Position numbers and translations under genes: made by a program. A model generated the notes under the pieces. That model was not told the origin of the DNA. It searched no databases and saw only the letters and a program-made list of their open reading frames with translations. From Tubiluchus corallicola (taxonomy: Eukaryota > Priapulida > Priapulimorpha > Priapulimorphida > Tubiluchidae), in contig JAQGDQ010000423.1 of the NCBI GenBank assembly GCA_030141605.1, positions 136,390 through 200,389 on the forward strand: 64,000 nucleotides of DNA, in the 5' to 3' direction. Positions 24,301 through 35,814 of this stretch are shown one piece after another. Each line of letters begins with the position of its first letter. The stretch's first letter is position 1.

Positions 24301-25438
24301 GAAACAGTAAAGGGCGCTATCACACTTTCGAACCGCCTACTTTTTTCTAGGTTATTACTCGTTTCTAGGATCCTAGGTCATTACTCTATTATTCTCCCAT
24401 CATCAGTGACAATCTCGTGTAATTTAGTCCTACATTTAGTGTATAATTAGAAATAATTACATACTGTTCACGGTTATACACTATACAGTTCTTATCGCCA
24501 TCATGTTTATGTGGGATAACATTATTAGTTTCGTATTAACTTGCGCATTATCAGCGCCTAACCTAAAAGACATTTAACACACTTTCATCTTTACCACATT
24601 TGCAAACCAAAGGCAAAACCTTTACTTTTATAATCTAATAATACTACAGTAATAAATAAAATTAATGATAAATAATTGTTGTTGCCTAAAAACAATTTCT
24701 TTGTGTATGTCAGTTCAGGTCTGACTACACACTGAAGGAGAAAGAAAGATTTCAAGAACTCTTTCCCTCAAGATGTCAGGACATTTGAAAAAACCGAACA
24801 CTTGCATACTTGCAGTCCCATATGCAATAAATGATTTTAAACTTTCCAAAAGAAAATCATAGTTCCTGAAGAATTGAAGAAGAATAACAAGAAGAACCAA
24901 AAGAAAAAAAACAATAGACAGACACAACAAGGACAAAAAAGAACAAGAACATGAAAAACAAGAAGAAAACATAGCTGAAAAATAAAAAGAAGAACAAATT
25001 AAGCGGACAGCCACACAGAACAAGAACAACAACAATAACAACAACAACACAACAAGAATGGAAACAAAAAGCAGAAGACAAAGAAAAAAGCTGAAAAAAA
25101 ATTGTGACTGATGGTAGTGATGATGGTGACAGTTGATGGTTTGATAGGTAGTGATGTTGTCGCTTGGTAATATTAATGAAAAATAGCTGGAACATACAGT
25201 AAAAATAAACATGCATATTTTTAATATTGAAAGCAATTTGTTTTTTTAATACAAGCTGACAAGCTAACAACTTAATGTACATGAAAAACAGATTTGCAGT
25301 CAATTTTGTAGGTCTGTAACTATTTGAAGGTTAAATAAATAAATAATGTATATAATAATATAATATAATACGACACAAACTCCGGTCGTTGCAACTCATA
25401 TTAATCGTAATTTTTTAAACTAAAAATACAGGTTAAAA
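21331..25438. other. Intergenic DNA between FNDC3 and SNRNP25
   Basis: 21850-22055 is a fragment of the CAGGGATGAG MITE family (CACAAGCTGACTGCTAGTTGG, GACAGTTTTTATATA). 24870-25110 is strongly purine-rich on the plus strand (AAGAAGAA, AACAAGAAC words), which creates Phe/Leu-rich minus frames of up to 173 codons that I reject as genes. Nothing else recognised. Confidence 0.55.
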
Positions 25439-25439
25439 G

Positions 25440-25514
25440 CCAAGTACTTCATTGTGCTATAGCGACTGCGCGTTAGTGTGTAAGACACAGTTTGTTTCTT
25501 GCGTGTTGGCAGCG
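25440..25514 (+). other. SNRNP25: Probable 5'UTR exon of SNRNP25
   Basis: A GC-richer stretch ends at CAGCG|GTAAGT (donor at 25515). The matching acceptor TTTTTTTCAG ends at 26356, followed by about 110 nt of leader and the SNRNP25 ATG. This gives an 842-bp 5'UTR intron. The transcription start is not visible. Inferred from splice consensus and position only. Confidence 0.5.
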
Positions 25515-25715
25515 GTAAGTAATGAATAATTTTAATTTGGAATTATAATGCCTACGATTCTATAATATTATGAGAATATGGTGCGTATTACGCCATGTTG
25601 GTATGCTTTACGGCCTACACGCGTAAAAACGAACAATAGGCTGGAAAAAAGTAGATGGTGCGAAAGTGTAATAGCGCCCAGTATAGACTTGGTCTGTTTA
25701 AGTGTTTCTTTACAT

Positions 25716-26200
25716 CAGGGGTGTGCAAATTATCTGACTAGCCGGGCCACATTAAACTTTCCCGCAATTCCTGCAGGCCACAGGCAGTTTTGATCAAGGA
25801 GCCAAGTACAGAAAGGCCTAATAATGAGTTTTTTTGCATCCGACCTGCATACATCATTACTACTACACTCAAGAAACTATTTTAGAAGTTATTAAAATTT
25901 ATATTACAAACCATATATTTCTACTTTCAGGAGAGATAGTGGTAATTTCATTACAATGCATATTAGTAATGTGTATCACGCAGTCTGTGTAGTACAGTGT
26001 TATTAAGCTACAACTGTCTTGTAAGGGTTAATGGTATCTGATCTAGTAGAAAAAACTACCTGCACTATCTTTGGGATCGTGGCACGGACTTCAGCTGGAT
26101 ACACTCAATTAATCTCCCGGGCCGCACTTTCATTAGGTTTGACAAATCTCTTCTCGGGCCGCACAAATTCTCTCAGCGGGCCGCAATTTGCACACCCCTT
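25716..26200 (-). mobile_element. hAT-like MITE in SNRNP25 5'UTR intron
   Basis: Ends CAGGGGTGTGCAAATT and AATTTGCACACCCCTT are inverted repeats. Flanks CTTTACAT (25708-25715) and GTTTACAT (26201-26208) are an 8-bp target duplication with one mismatch, typical of hAT elements. 485 bp, no transposase. Inverted relative to the copy at 41211-41725. Confidence 0.85.
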
Positions 26201-26467
26201 GTTTACATGGTCTCACCCTGCTGGAATCATGTTTTGCCATTTGTAATGATCCAGTGTCTCAGGGTTTTTAGGCCTGACATATTAACACTGATTTTAGCTG
26301 GTGACCATTGAACTATTTTTTATCAAATTATCTGAAAATTAATGAATTTTTTTCAGCTGTCCGAGGTGCATTTGTTATTGGTCTAGTAATTTAAATTAGA
26401 TAGCAACTGCCAACGATTAACAAGCAGAAACCAAGAGAATTATTAAACAGTGCATTTTACTAACATT

Positions 26468-26962
26468 ATGGATACAAGTGAGACAAAAAGCAATGTACCA
26501 GATGATGAAAATATGCCAGATGATGTTGACGATCAGATTCTGTCCCATCAAGAGGCAATGGAACGAATCAAAGAAGGTCTAGTGAAACTAACTCAAGATC
26601 CATTATTAAGTGACCTACCCGTAGATGTTACGTTAGAAGAAATAAATTCACAGATTGCTCTTGAATATGGTCAGTCGATGACGATAAACGTCCGGCGGGC
26701 GGACGACAAGTTGTATTCCGTAGTTGTTCCTCAAGCAGCTACAGTTAGGGATCTGAAGGCGGCGATTAAAAGACACGTTAATCTGAAACTATTCCGAGAT
26801 ACTTCTCGGCCACAGAAGCACATTAGTTGGAGGTACATATGGAGGACTTACTGGCTCCACTTTGATGGTCAGAAACTTACGGACGATAAAAAGCTAATCA
26901 AAGATTATGGAATCAGGAACAGAGACGAAGTGAAGTTTATAAAACGATTACAGCAAAAATAG
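26468..26962 (+). CDS. SNRNP25: U11/U12 snRNP 25 kDa protein (SNRNP25)
   Basis: 164 residues. The minor spliceosome uses this ubiquitin-like protein as part of the U11/U12 di-snRNP that recognises U12-type introns in the nucleus. Family blocks are clear: VTLEEINSQIALEYGQ (about 47-62), then ATVRDLKAAIKRHV, HISWRYIWRTYWL and, at the C-terminus, DYGIRNRDEVKFI. The acidic N-terminal extension (DDENMPDDVDDQ) is longer than in the ~132-residue human protein. The start is ATG 26468, with A at -3 and G at +4; frames extending upstream use non-ATG codons. The coding region has no intron, whereas vertebrate genes have several, so it is either a retrocopy or an intron-poor locus. An intact frame and a plausible spliced 5'UTR favour a working gene. 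A MITE begins 60 bp after the stop. Confidence 0.93.
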   Translation: MDTSETKSNVPDDENMPDDVDDQILSHQEAMERIKEGLVKLTQDPLLSDLPVDVTLEEINSQIALEYGQSMTINVRRADDKLYSVVVPQAATVRDLKAAIKRHVNLKLFRDTSRPQKHISWRYIWRTYWLHFDGQKLTDDKKLIKDYGIRNRDEVKFIKRLQQK

Positions 26963-27021
26963 TCGTACTTAATCATGATTGTGTTTGGCTAGTGATGGAC
27001 TAATTTTTGTGATGCAAAGTT

Positions 27022-27539
27022 CAGGGATGAGAATTTTCCGCGGATACGCGAAATTCCGAGTTTTTGGAAGACCAGTAGTGCCATTTTTGTAAATTGCGTA
27101 AATTCGTTTAGAAAATTTTTATGGACCCAGTACATTATTTCACAAGCTGACTGCTAGTTGGCAGGCCGTCACTTTGTTTACATCACGTACATCAGTGTAA
27201 CCACGTGTATATCTCTATGTATAAAAATATAGAATCAATTATGCAGAGTTATTTTAAGTCAATTGCAGACAGTTTTTATATACTTTTGCGGCCAGTACTT
27301 AGGCGTTTTTGAGACAATTAAGTATCATGTATCCTTGATAGTTGGGTATTTTAAATTATGCATGAAACAAAGTAACTGATATTTTAAGTCCACTTAGAGG
27401 CTCTCTATGGTCACAAAAATGCAATTTGTTGCTGGCTCCAAAGGGGTTTTGCCCCCCTTGAACCCCCATGGGGGCCTACGCCCCCCCCAAACCTCTGACC
27501 TGTTTCAGAGTTTTTTGCAATTTGTCATTCTCATCCCTG
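27022..27539 (+). mobile_element. MITE with CAGGGATGAGAAT ends, copy 1
   Basis: Left end CAGGGATGAGAATTTTCCGC, right end GTCATTCTCATCCCTG. Flanks AAAGTT on both sides (27016-27021 and 27540-27545) form a 6-bp target duplication. Copy 2 (39598-40116, inverted) has GTACTG/GTACAG, agreeing with 6 bp. Near the right end it holds a G/C-homopolymer-rich block (CCCCCATGGGGGCC). Superfamily not assigned. Confidence 0.85.
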
Positions 27540-27599
27540 AAAGTTCTGTGTTAAATGTAAGAAGTGTTTGTAGATGTGGCAAAAATCGTCCGATAGTCG

Positions 27600-28260
27600 G
27601 CAGTGACACTTGAACCCAGTAACTGTGCTTTACTTAAAGTATGTCCTACATCTATTACGCCTTACTTTCTAAATAATGCTCAAATAGCTGGAAAAAGTTG
27701 GATCAGAGACTTGGGAGTAATGATTTCTAATGACTTCAAATGGAATTCCCACGTGAATCATATCATTGCAAAAGCAAACTGTTGTATTGGCATGATTAAG
27801 CGGTGTGTGATATTGAGAAATGCGGCAGTAATTATTCCTCTCTATAAAGCTGTTGTTTGACCCATTCTGGAATATGAGTCGGTTGTATGGTCACCCCAGT
27901 ATGCTGCTTTCAAGAATGCTCTTGAAAGAACTCAGGATAGATGTACTCATCTTGCATTGATTTGGATCCCGCTTCAATTTCTACTCTTGAGCAAAGGCAT
28001 GAGACTGTAGACCTTGTGAAATGCTTCAGAATAATTAGTGGAAATACTGTACTGACTGAGGCAGACTTTTCCAGGCCTCACAGAGTTCTTCGTGGTCATG
28101 AGTCTGAGTTATTTGTACGACCAGCTAGAACCAACATCAGATCACATTTCTTTGGGCATCGTGTAGTTCAACCATCTTTCATCATCAACCATGAGTGCTT
28201 CATCAGCTGACAGTTTCAAAAGGCATATGAGAGAGGACCATTTATAGATAGTTATCATCT
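27600..28260 (+). pseudogene. CR1/Jockey-group LINE relic, reverse transcriptase C-terminal part
   Basis: Broken reading frames give IRDLGVMISNDFKWNSHVN, ANCCIGMIKRCVILRN, IPLYKAVV then, after a stop, PILEYESVVWSPQYAAFKN. A second frame gives VDLVKCFRIISG and RPARTNIRSHFFGHRVV. This order (DLGV...H, PLYK.LVRPILEY.SVVW, R.NIR..FF..RV) is the usual C-terminal end of Jockey/CR1-type LINE ORF2 proteins. Stops and frameshifts show it is dead. Endonuclease and catalytic RT motifs are absent (5' truncated). Confidence 0.85.
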
Positions 28261-29200
28261 AGGTCCTTATTTCTTTGGATAAAGTAATTCAGCTTTTCTA
28301 GTTATTCACATCCTGAATCTACAATTCATGAGGTTCATTTTGATACCAAGTTCATTGCTCTATGTTATTTCTAAGCTGAGATAATCTACGTTGAAGTTGA
28401 GGCGCAGGCTAAAAAAGCGTAACCTTGAGAAAATTGCTGCTAAAGTTAGCCATTGTTTTTTATTGCATTTCTACAAAACACTTAGCACCCGCACAAATTG
28501 TATACACGCACGAATGTGACCAATACACCTCTGTGGACACATAAGTGACACTTCCTCTGCCAGTATGATTTAGTAAGGTAGGCGAAGTACAGTGATTACA
28601 TTTTGTTAAGGGTTTTCTGTTTGTTAAATTTAATATAGCATTTTACAGTTACAAGTGGTGACATCTGGCTTCAATATTTGCATCCTAGTCAATTTTCGGT
28701 CATTCATGTTTCAATGTGTTCATGTGATGACGTGTTTCTGTGTAACTCACGATTTAATGCCAACGATGTATGTAAATTTTATTTAGTTATTTACTGTAAG
28801 TCTCTCATTAATTTCACTTAATCGTAATCGATCTTTTGATAAGAAATGAATTAGTTTATTAAAGGAATTTATATTTATCTTGTTTCAGTTAAAATGTATA
28901 ATTTTGGGTAATGGCGTCTCAGTGTCAGATATGAAGTAAATGACTAAGGGGCATGTGACGTGAAGATGGCATATAAACAATAAACTGTTATGCTGAGCAA
29001 AAATGATGACTTTGTTTGTCACTATAAAACCCAAACACCTTTTACAGTTCAAAAGGGAAATTACAAATTATTTGATGTAAAAACATTAATGCTGTTTTCT
29101 ACCTGAGATTTTAAATGTAATTCTTCTGTGACTGTCATTTTATTATGATTTGTGAAAAAAATCCGAGTCATCAGATATACTTGTGATGCGTTTCTTGCTA
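28261..29200. other. No recognisable feature
   Basis: AT-rich intergenic sequence after the LINE relic. No exon, RNA gene or transposon end seen. Confidence 0.5.
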
Positions 29201-29652
29201 CAATAAACTCTGCATAACTCATATCTAACCGGACCGTAAAAAAACTTTTTGACTCAGGCGATGTTAGACAGAGACAATGAATTCGAATACACAATGACAA
29301 TAGAGTGATTGTTTTCACGTCGCCGACTGAGACTCACAGAAAGATCAATCCAGGAGAAAATAATCGGGGGGGGGGGGCAGAACTTGTAAGCATTAGAAGT
29401 TTCCCGTATGACAATACTGTTTTTGAGTTGTACGAAAATTTTTATTTTTATTGAGTATAAATTGCATTTTTGAGTTAGGCGGAGTAAATTACATGTATTT
29501 TAATTAAATGGACCATAATTTTTTATTAGGTGAAATTTTGAGTTGTGTATTTTGCGTTAATCGATGTTTTATACTGGAAAAACGAAGGATTTCATCCGTT
29601 ATGCTGAAATTTTTTGAGTTAGGTGAAAATTTGAGTTACGCAGAGTTTATTG
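29201..29652 (+). mobile_element. Tc1/mariner-type MITE, copy 2
   Basis: Ends CAATAAACTCTGCATAACTC and GAGTTACGCAGAGTTTATTG, flanked by TA at 29199-29200 and 29653-29654. A G10 homopolymer lies near 29366. Same family as 17291-17749. Confidence 0.85.
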
Positions 29653-29929
29653 TATTTGTATTGGCTTAGCGTCTGAACTGTTAAATGAGACAGAATACTG
29701 GAGCATTTAGTTGAAGTACCATAGCAAGATTATGTGCTGACAGAATGCAAAAATATGTAACAAACAAGGGAATGGAGTTCATTTTTGTACATTGAGTGCT
29801 TATTGGAAAAGTATCCAGATTTATAGTAATTGTGATTGTAAACAGTCTAAAAATAGCTTGATTCATAGAAATAGAATTTCCCATTAAAGGAAAAGACTAG
29901 TCAGTTAACATGTTGAGTTTATAAACGCA

Positions 29930-30465
29930 AGTCACTTAAGATGTTGAGTTTATAAACGCAAGTCACTTAATACGTTGGGTTTATTTTACTGCTATCAGTT
30001 AAACTTAGAAAAAAATCTAACAAAGAAATTTGAAAAAACTGTCTATAAACCGTGAAGTTAATTTATACTACCGCTGTAGAGAAAGTGTGGTGGTAGCCGC
30101 CTTCACTTGAAAATTGTGACGTAACTGGTGGACTTTGTGACTTTTCGTAAGCGCGTCGTGGCTTTCCGTAAGCTCACCCTGCTGAAACTTATTAAAGCTT
30201 CTACAGCTTACCTAATGTTCATGTAAAAATATCACAAATTAGCTACTAATTTTTTGAATAACTTGTTATACTTTTGATGGAAGTTGACATTGCGCTGCTT
30301 TTCTTCAGTGACATCATTGATGGAAGATTGACATAAGTCTGTAGACTTGAATGACGTCATTGTTGGAAGGATGAGCATTCAAATTGGAGCACCCAAGCGT
30401 GAACTTAATGCGACTTTTTTTAAAATGATTTCAGTAATTAAACAAGGCGGATCTCACACTTCGCG
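29930..30465 (+). repeat. Dispersed repeat, copy 1 (one unit of the 34-bp motif)
   Basis: TTGGGTTTATTTTACTGCTATC, AACAAAGAAATTTG, GTGACTTTTCGTAAGCGCG and GGAGCACCCAAGC recur in order at 32945-33900. Here the segment GAAGTTGACATTGCGCTGC plus TTTTCTTCAGTGACATC occurs once, where copy 2 has a 34-bp array. A 44-bp direct duplication (GTTGAGTTTATAAACGCAAG) lies at 29910-29975. Confidence 0.8.
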
Positions 30466-30478
30466 CATTTTACTACTA

Positions 30479-30920
30479 CCGTATATACTCGCATATAAGC
30501 CGAATTTAGAACTATAAAATACAATACTGAAATCAGGGGGTCGGCTTATATGCGCATGAAACAAAATGAACACAAGGACAGACACTAATGCCAATTTTCC
30601 AGCCACACATTTTCATCGCTATCTGACTCTTTATTTGGTTGTGTGTCACCAGTGGTGTATTGGAGGGGGATCGTGGGGGATCGCCGTCCACCCACTTTTT
30701 TTAGAAAAAATTCACATTTCAATAAATGTCTGCTTTTTGTATTCATTAGATAAAAAATATTAAAAATGTATAAATATATGTGACAAAAAGGGATCAATTT
30801 TGTTGATTGGGTATGGAGTAAAATTAGACAAGTTGATGGTCGGCTTATATACAGGTTTTTGCAAAAACTGGCCATTTTAAAGCAGTTTTAGGGGGTCGGC
30901 TTATATGCGAGTATATACGG
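30479..30920 (+). mobile_element. MITE with CCGTATATACTCGCATATAA ends
   Basis: Left end CCGTATATACTCGCATATAA continuing GCCGA, right end TCGGCTTATATGCGAG then TATATACGG, near-perfect inverted repeats, flanked by TA at 30477-30478 and 30921-30922. TA flanks indicate a Tc1/mariner-type element. 442 bp, no transposase. Confidence 0.85.
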
Positions 30921-30929
30921 TAAGTCCTT

Positions 30930-32940
30930 ATCAGTTTTGCGAACATTGAACTAAGCCTAACTTTCTAGAAGGCTTGACTTTTCCTTTAAATTCTCAAAAA
31001 AAAACGCCGAAAAACGATATAATGTATATATTAATGTCTACATATCTATATTAATCCTATACACAATGCATAATATCATACATTTTCTAACTGCACAAAA
31101 GACTACGAATTTTCTTAGTTGCGTATATACATTTCATGCTCTAACAGGAATAATGTCAACAAAGTTTTTACAAATAAAATGTACAAGCATAATTCAACAA
31201 ACACAAAAAAAGTTCTAAAAAAACGACATCGCTCTTAATTCTTGTTGATGTTAAACATGGCGTCTAAAGATGGCATACGAGATGTTATTAGTTCTTGTAA
31301 CAGTGAAGCACAGTATGCGGTAATGTAAAATTTACATTAATCAGCAAAAGTAATGCACTTATTTGCAAGCCGATCCGAGTTTAAATGCATCAAAAACGAG
31401 TCCATTATAAGCTATGTGATATAAGTTAACATTATTAATGATTGAAGGTCACATATACAGTATAACAGCTAACAATACGAAACAGAAAAATAACCCGTAC
31501 ACACTACAAGCAGTATTTTACAAACATATCAAATCTTTATAACATTTTATTACATAAAGAATAAAGTGATTAAAGCTATCTTTTAGCACGGCGTAAGAGT
31601 TGGCTACAGTTCTCACGTTACACCAAGTAACATAGGAAACACTGAGACTACAATCTTACAAAATAAAAAAACATTCAAAATCTAATGCTACATAAGCAAA
31701 AAATAGTTGTTTTGTTGGTCTGTATGTGTAGCTACATACCTATACTTTAGCCCTTATCAACAACGGGCATATGGCAGTAAAAAATAATATTCTTCGAGCC
31801 CTAAGTTAACATCAACATAAAAAATATACAAGCTAGAAAATCTACTGGATGTATTGCTTAATACGAGGAACATTCTACCGACAACAGGTGTTATAATTAA
31901 TGTCATTAAGACGGCCAACACAATCATTACGCAGATTACAGTATATCTGATCTTCAATTAAATCTTATCGTTATGAAATTAATCATCATTAAAGACGACA
32001 GGAACTAATCAGTTTCGCAGTGAGCTCTATGATGTATACAGCAACATTTTCCATTGTAAAGTAGTCCTAGAGCTCACTGTGCCAACTGTCAAGCATAGTT
32101 TCGTAACATAGCAACACCTGTCCATTGGAGTTAGCAAGATACACTGACCAATTAATAAATCACTGACCAATTAATAAATATCTCTTCGACAAATATTTAT
32201 TACTAGTGTTACTTTAAACCAAACAAAACTGCATTACTGGATGCGAAATTTATCTACATTTTGTCAAATTTTTACATGGAACTTATAGTCAGTTAGTACT
32301 TAAGTATATGCATACTAACAAGCTATCAATTAAGTCAAGAAATTTAAGCTGTCAAGCAATTCCTTGAACTAAAGTCTGGCACACACACGCACTGCGTTTG
32401 ATATAATGCATGAAACGTGAAACACGTTTTAGCAAAAATTCCAAATAACTGCATGGAATTATTCACTTTTACAGCAGATGACGTAACTAATTCAGGAGCG
32501 TTAAGCGTTTACTGTATTTTAACAGGTTCATGAAAAACTGCTAAGCAACAATTATGTTATATTTGATATAAAGCACATACATACAGACTGGCCAAGGTGA
32601 ACAATACACAGGTGCAATGTAACGGGGAACGGCATGAATATTTAGTTAGTTTGGAAGCAATATTCTACATAATTTCTTGCGTAATGTCTTTCTTTTTAAC
32701 GTAATGTCATTTATAACATTTATTACATTTCATTAATATGTAGATTAAGAGGTATCATGTTCTTAATTGTCTTTACAATAATGTCTTAACAATTACTTAA
32801 ATTTTTCTACAGACAATAATACATTGCTGAACTGTTTCTATGCGCAATAATACATTGGTCAAATTTTTCTATGGACAATAATACATTGGTCAAATTTTTC
32901 TATGGACAATGAGATATTACTTAACGGAAAGAACAAACCA
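30930..32940. other. No recognisable feature
   Basis: AT-rich. 32815-32920 has about three 35-bp units of GACAATAATACATTGGTCAA. ACTGACCAATTAATAAAT is duplicated at 32140-32178. No coding exon with family resemblance found on either strand. Confidence 0.5.
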
Positions 32941-33339
32941 TACTGTATGTTGGGTTTATTCTACTGTTATCACTTAAACTTGAGTTGTGACTCACTTAAA
33001 CTTACAAAAATCTAACAAAGAAATTTGCAAAGAACTGCCTTTAAAGCATAAATTTAAAACATACTACCGCTGAATAGAAATTTTCAGGCTCGGTGAGTGC
33101 TGCCATTCACTTGAAAGTTATGATGTAACTGGGAGACTTCGTGACTTTTCGTAAGCGCGTTGTAGCTTTCTGTAAGCGCACAGTATGATGTAACTGGGAG
33201 ACTTTGTGACTTTCCGTAAGCGCTCGCTGCTTAAACTAATTCAAACTTCTGCAATTTACCTAACATTCACTCAAAAATATTACATAACTAGTTATTTAAT
33301 TTTTTGTAAAAGCTTATTATACTTTTGATGAAGATTGAC

Positions 33340-33840
33340 AGTGCACTACTTTTCTTCAAGTCAGTAGATTGACAGTGCACTACTTTTCTTCAAGTCAATA
33401 GATTGACAGTGCACTACTTTTCTTCAAGTCAATAGATTGACAGTGCACTACTTTTCTTCAAGTCAGTAGACTGACAGTGCTCTACTTTTCTTCAAGTCAG
33501 TAGACTGACAGTGCTCTACTTTTCTTCAAGTCAATAGACTGACAGTGCTCTACTTTTCTTCAAGTCAATAGACTGACAGTGCACTACTTTTCTTCAAGTC
33601 AATAGACTGACAGTGCACTACTTTTCTTCAAGTCAATAGATTGACAGTGCACTACTTTTCTTCAAGTCAGTAGATTGACAGTGCACTACTTTTCTTCAAG
33701 TCAATAGATTGACAGTGCACTACTTTTCTTCAAGTCAATAGATGGACAGTGCACTACTTTTCTTCAAGTCAATAGATTGACAGTGCACTACTTTTCTTCA
33801 AGTCAATAGATTGACAGTGCACTACTTTTCTTCAAGTCAG
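33340..33840 (+). repeat. 34-bp minisatellite, about 15 units
   Basis: Unit GATTGACAGTGCACTACTTT plus TCTTCAAGTCAATA, e.g. starts 33367 and 33401. Sits in what would be the downstream flank of TBC1D24. Confidence 0.95.
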
Positions 33841-33956
33841 TCGACTTGAATGACGTCACTGGAAGAAGAACGGGCATTCAAAATGGGAGCACCCAAGCAT
33901 GAAGTGATCACAACTTTAAAGTGATTTTGCTAGTCACGCGAGGCACATATTGCAAT

Positions 33957-33962
33957 TTTATT
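33957..33962 (-). terminator. TBC1D24: Candidate TBC1D24 polyadenylation signal
   Basis: AATAAA on the minus strand, about 250 nt after the TBC1D24 stop codon and before the 34-bp array. Position fits a 3'UTR end. No transcript evidence. Confidence 0.4.
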
Positions 33963-34212
33963 ACTAAATCTTTCTAACATTTTTCACAAATATTGAAATA
34001 ACCCTAACTTCCCAGAAAACTTGACCTTTCCTCTAATTTCCTGTATGGACATTGACCAGCACAATGTTCAAAACATTAATTTGTGCGTTGTGCACCAAAA
34101 TTTAATTCTTAATTATTGAATAAATTTCTACACGTGCCGTAACTACATGTATATCACTATATCTATGCGTTTGACTTTGTGCAATCTTTGACAGACGCAC
34201 CACGCCCGTAAT

Positions 34213-34348
34213 TTACACGAATTTATAAACTTCAACGACTTTTGTACAGAAATCACTTCCTGTGCAAAGGGGTGGATTCCCAAATGTATCACAGCCTTCG
34301 GTCCTTCCGTGATCTAACAGCTCTCCAAAATAGATGCCTTGTCCTCTC
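34213..34348 (-). CDS. TBC1D24: TBC1D24 last coding exon, end of TLDc domain
   Basis: Acceptor TTTCATAG ends at 34349. The exon enters in phase 2, completing the Gly of MGGG, and reads RGQGIYFGELLDHGRTEGC, DTFGNPPLC, TGSDFCTKVVEVYKFV and stop TAA (34213-34215). The G-L/IY-(D)-L..GRT..C.TF.NPPLC pattern and the final EVY-F strand are the canonical end of TLDc domains (human TBC1D24: LNRGRTSHCDTFNNQPLC). The open frame is too short to stand out on its own; identification rests on family match and phase agreement. Confidence 0.93.
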
Positions 34349-34980
34349 CTATGAAATTAAAAAAACGTATAGAAGTGCTTGAATTCATCTTGAAGCTACA
34401 TCTTATCTTATTGCATACTGGGTTTGTGTTAACAGTAACACTGTATAAAACTACAGTTGTAAATTTAAACTCTAACACCCAATCGTAAAATACAGTCTAC
34501 AATAAAAACCATATAATATAAAACACATTGGCAAAAACATGCGAATAACATACTACATGTAATTGGTCAAGAGGGGGTTGACACTAGCTAACAATGCGCG
34601 ACTTGTGTGATTGAAATTAGTATATGATTTTGCACAAGAAGACCCTTGCTTTATTCACTTATTTATTTTATTCACACCAAATAGTAAAATACAGTCTACA
34701 ATAAAAATGATATAATATAAAACACTTTGACAAAAAACATCAGTAGAAGTGCTTGAATTCATCTTGAAGCTACATGTTATCTTATTGCGCACTGGGTTTG
34801 TGTTAAGAGTAATGCTGTATAATTTAAACACTAAGACCAAATCACAGTCTACAATGAAAAAATATATACACTGTAATATAAAACACGTTGGCAAAAAACA
34901 TACAAATAAAATATTTACAAGAGTGTGGTGAAGACACAAAGAGATTAACTGTTTACATGTGTCTATTGTGTACAAGTACA
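34349..34980 (-). repeat. Dispersed repeat in TBC1D24 intron, unexpanded relative of 13-14 kb
   Basis: Inverted relative of 12990-14035, itself partly duplicated (34400-34540 and 34740-34850 share GAAGTGCTTGAATTCATC). Where 13404-13978 has 26 units of the 22-bp repeat, this locus has one: GATTTTGCACAAGAAGACCC near 34626-34645, with the same flanks (GCGCGACTTGTGTGAT on one side, TTTATTCACTTATTTATTT on the other). Confidence 0.8.
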
Positions 34981-35518
34981 TGCGTTTCTCAACAATCTTG
35001 AATTAATGCTTGCCTTATCTAGTGTGTGCTACGTGCATTTCTCAACAATCGTGAATTAATACTTGCCTTATCTAGTGTGTGCTACGTGCATTTCTCAACA
35101 ATCTTGAATTAATACTTGCCTTATCTAGTGTGTGCTACGTGCATTTCTCAACAATCTTGAATTAATGCTTGCCTTATCTAGTGTGTGCTACGTGCATTTC
35201 TCAACAATCTTGAATTAATGCTTGCCTTATCTAGTGTGTGCTACATGCGTTTCTCAACAATCTTGAATTAATACTTGCCTTATCTAGTGTGTGCTACATG
35301 CGTTTCTCAACAATCTTGAATTAATGCTTGCCTTATCTAGTGTGTGCTACGTGCATTTCTCAACAATCTTGAATTAATGCTTGCCTCATCTAGCGTGTGC
35401 TACATGCGTTTCTCAACAATCTTGAATTAATGCTTGCCTTATCTAGCGTGTGCTACGTGCATTTCTCAACAATCTTGAATTAATGCTTGCCTTATCTAGT
35501 GTGTGCTACATACATTTA
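34981..35518 (-). repeat. 53-bp tandem array, about ten units, TBC1D24 intron
   Basis: Unit TTTCTCAACAATCTTGAATT plus AATGCTTGCCTTATCTAG and TGTGTGCTACGTGC, starts 34981 and 35034. A different 53-bp sequence from the palindrome arrays. Confidence 0.95.
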
Positions 35519-35814
35519 GAGTCTTAATTTCCAGATTACTGTGGATACTGAAGGAGTGATCCACAATAATGGAAATTTTAATTTGACTAAATTCAACATT
35601 CTGAGCGGTTGCACTCGTGAGTGAGCGTTAACAACTGAAGATTGTTAAAGTTTCTCTGATCTGCATTCTGCAAATTACTTTGGAATGAAAATGCAAATCT
35701 ACTTAATAAATCAATCAAACATGAAGCAATTCAAATTGTTATAAAATGTTTCTTAATGTAAAAGACATCATAATCAAATAACCAGAGATCTGACTAAAGA
35801 CATCTTTTCAGTGA

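Larger units (their letters stand above)
32945..33990 (+). repeat. Dispersed repeat, copy 2, expanded by a 34-bp array
   Basis: Matches 29930-30465 on both sides of the array at 33340-33840. The two copies are in the same orientation about 3 kb apart. Confidence 0.8.

Noticed and set aside
24715-25303. Phe/Leu/Ser-rich minus frames resembling membrane proteins
   Set aside because: They come from a purine-rich plus-strand tract (AAG/AAC words). Composition alone creates the hydrophobic pattern.
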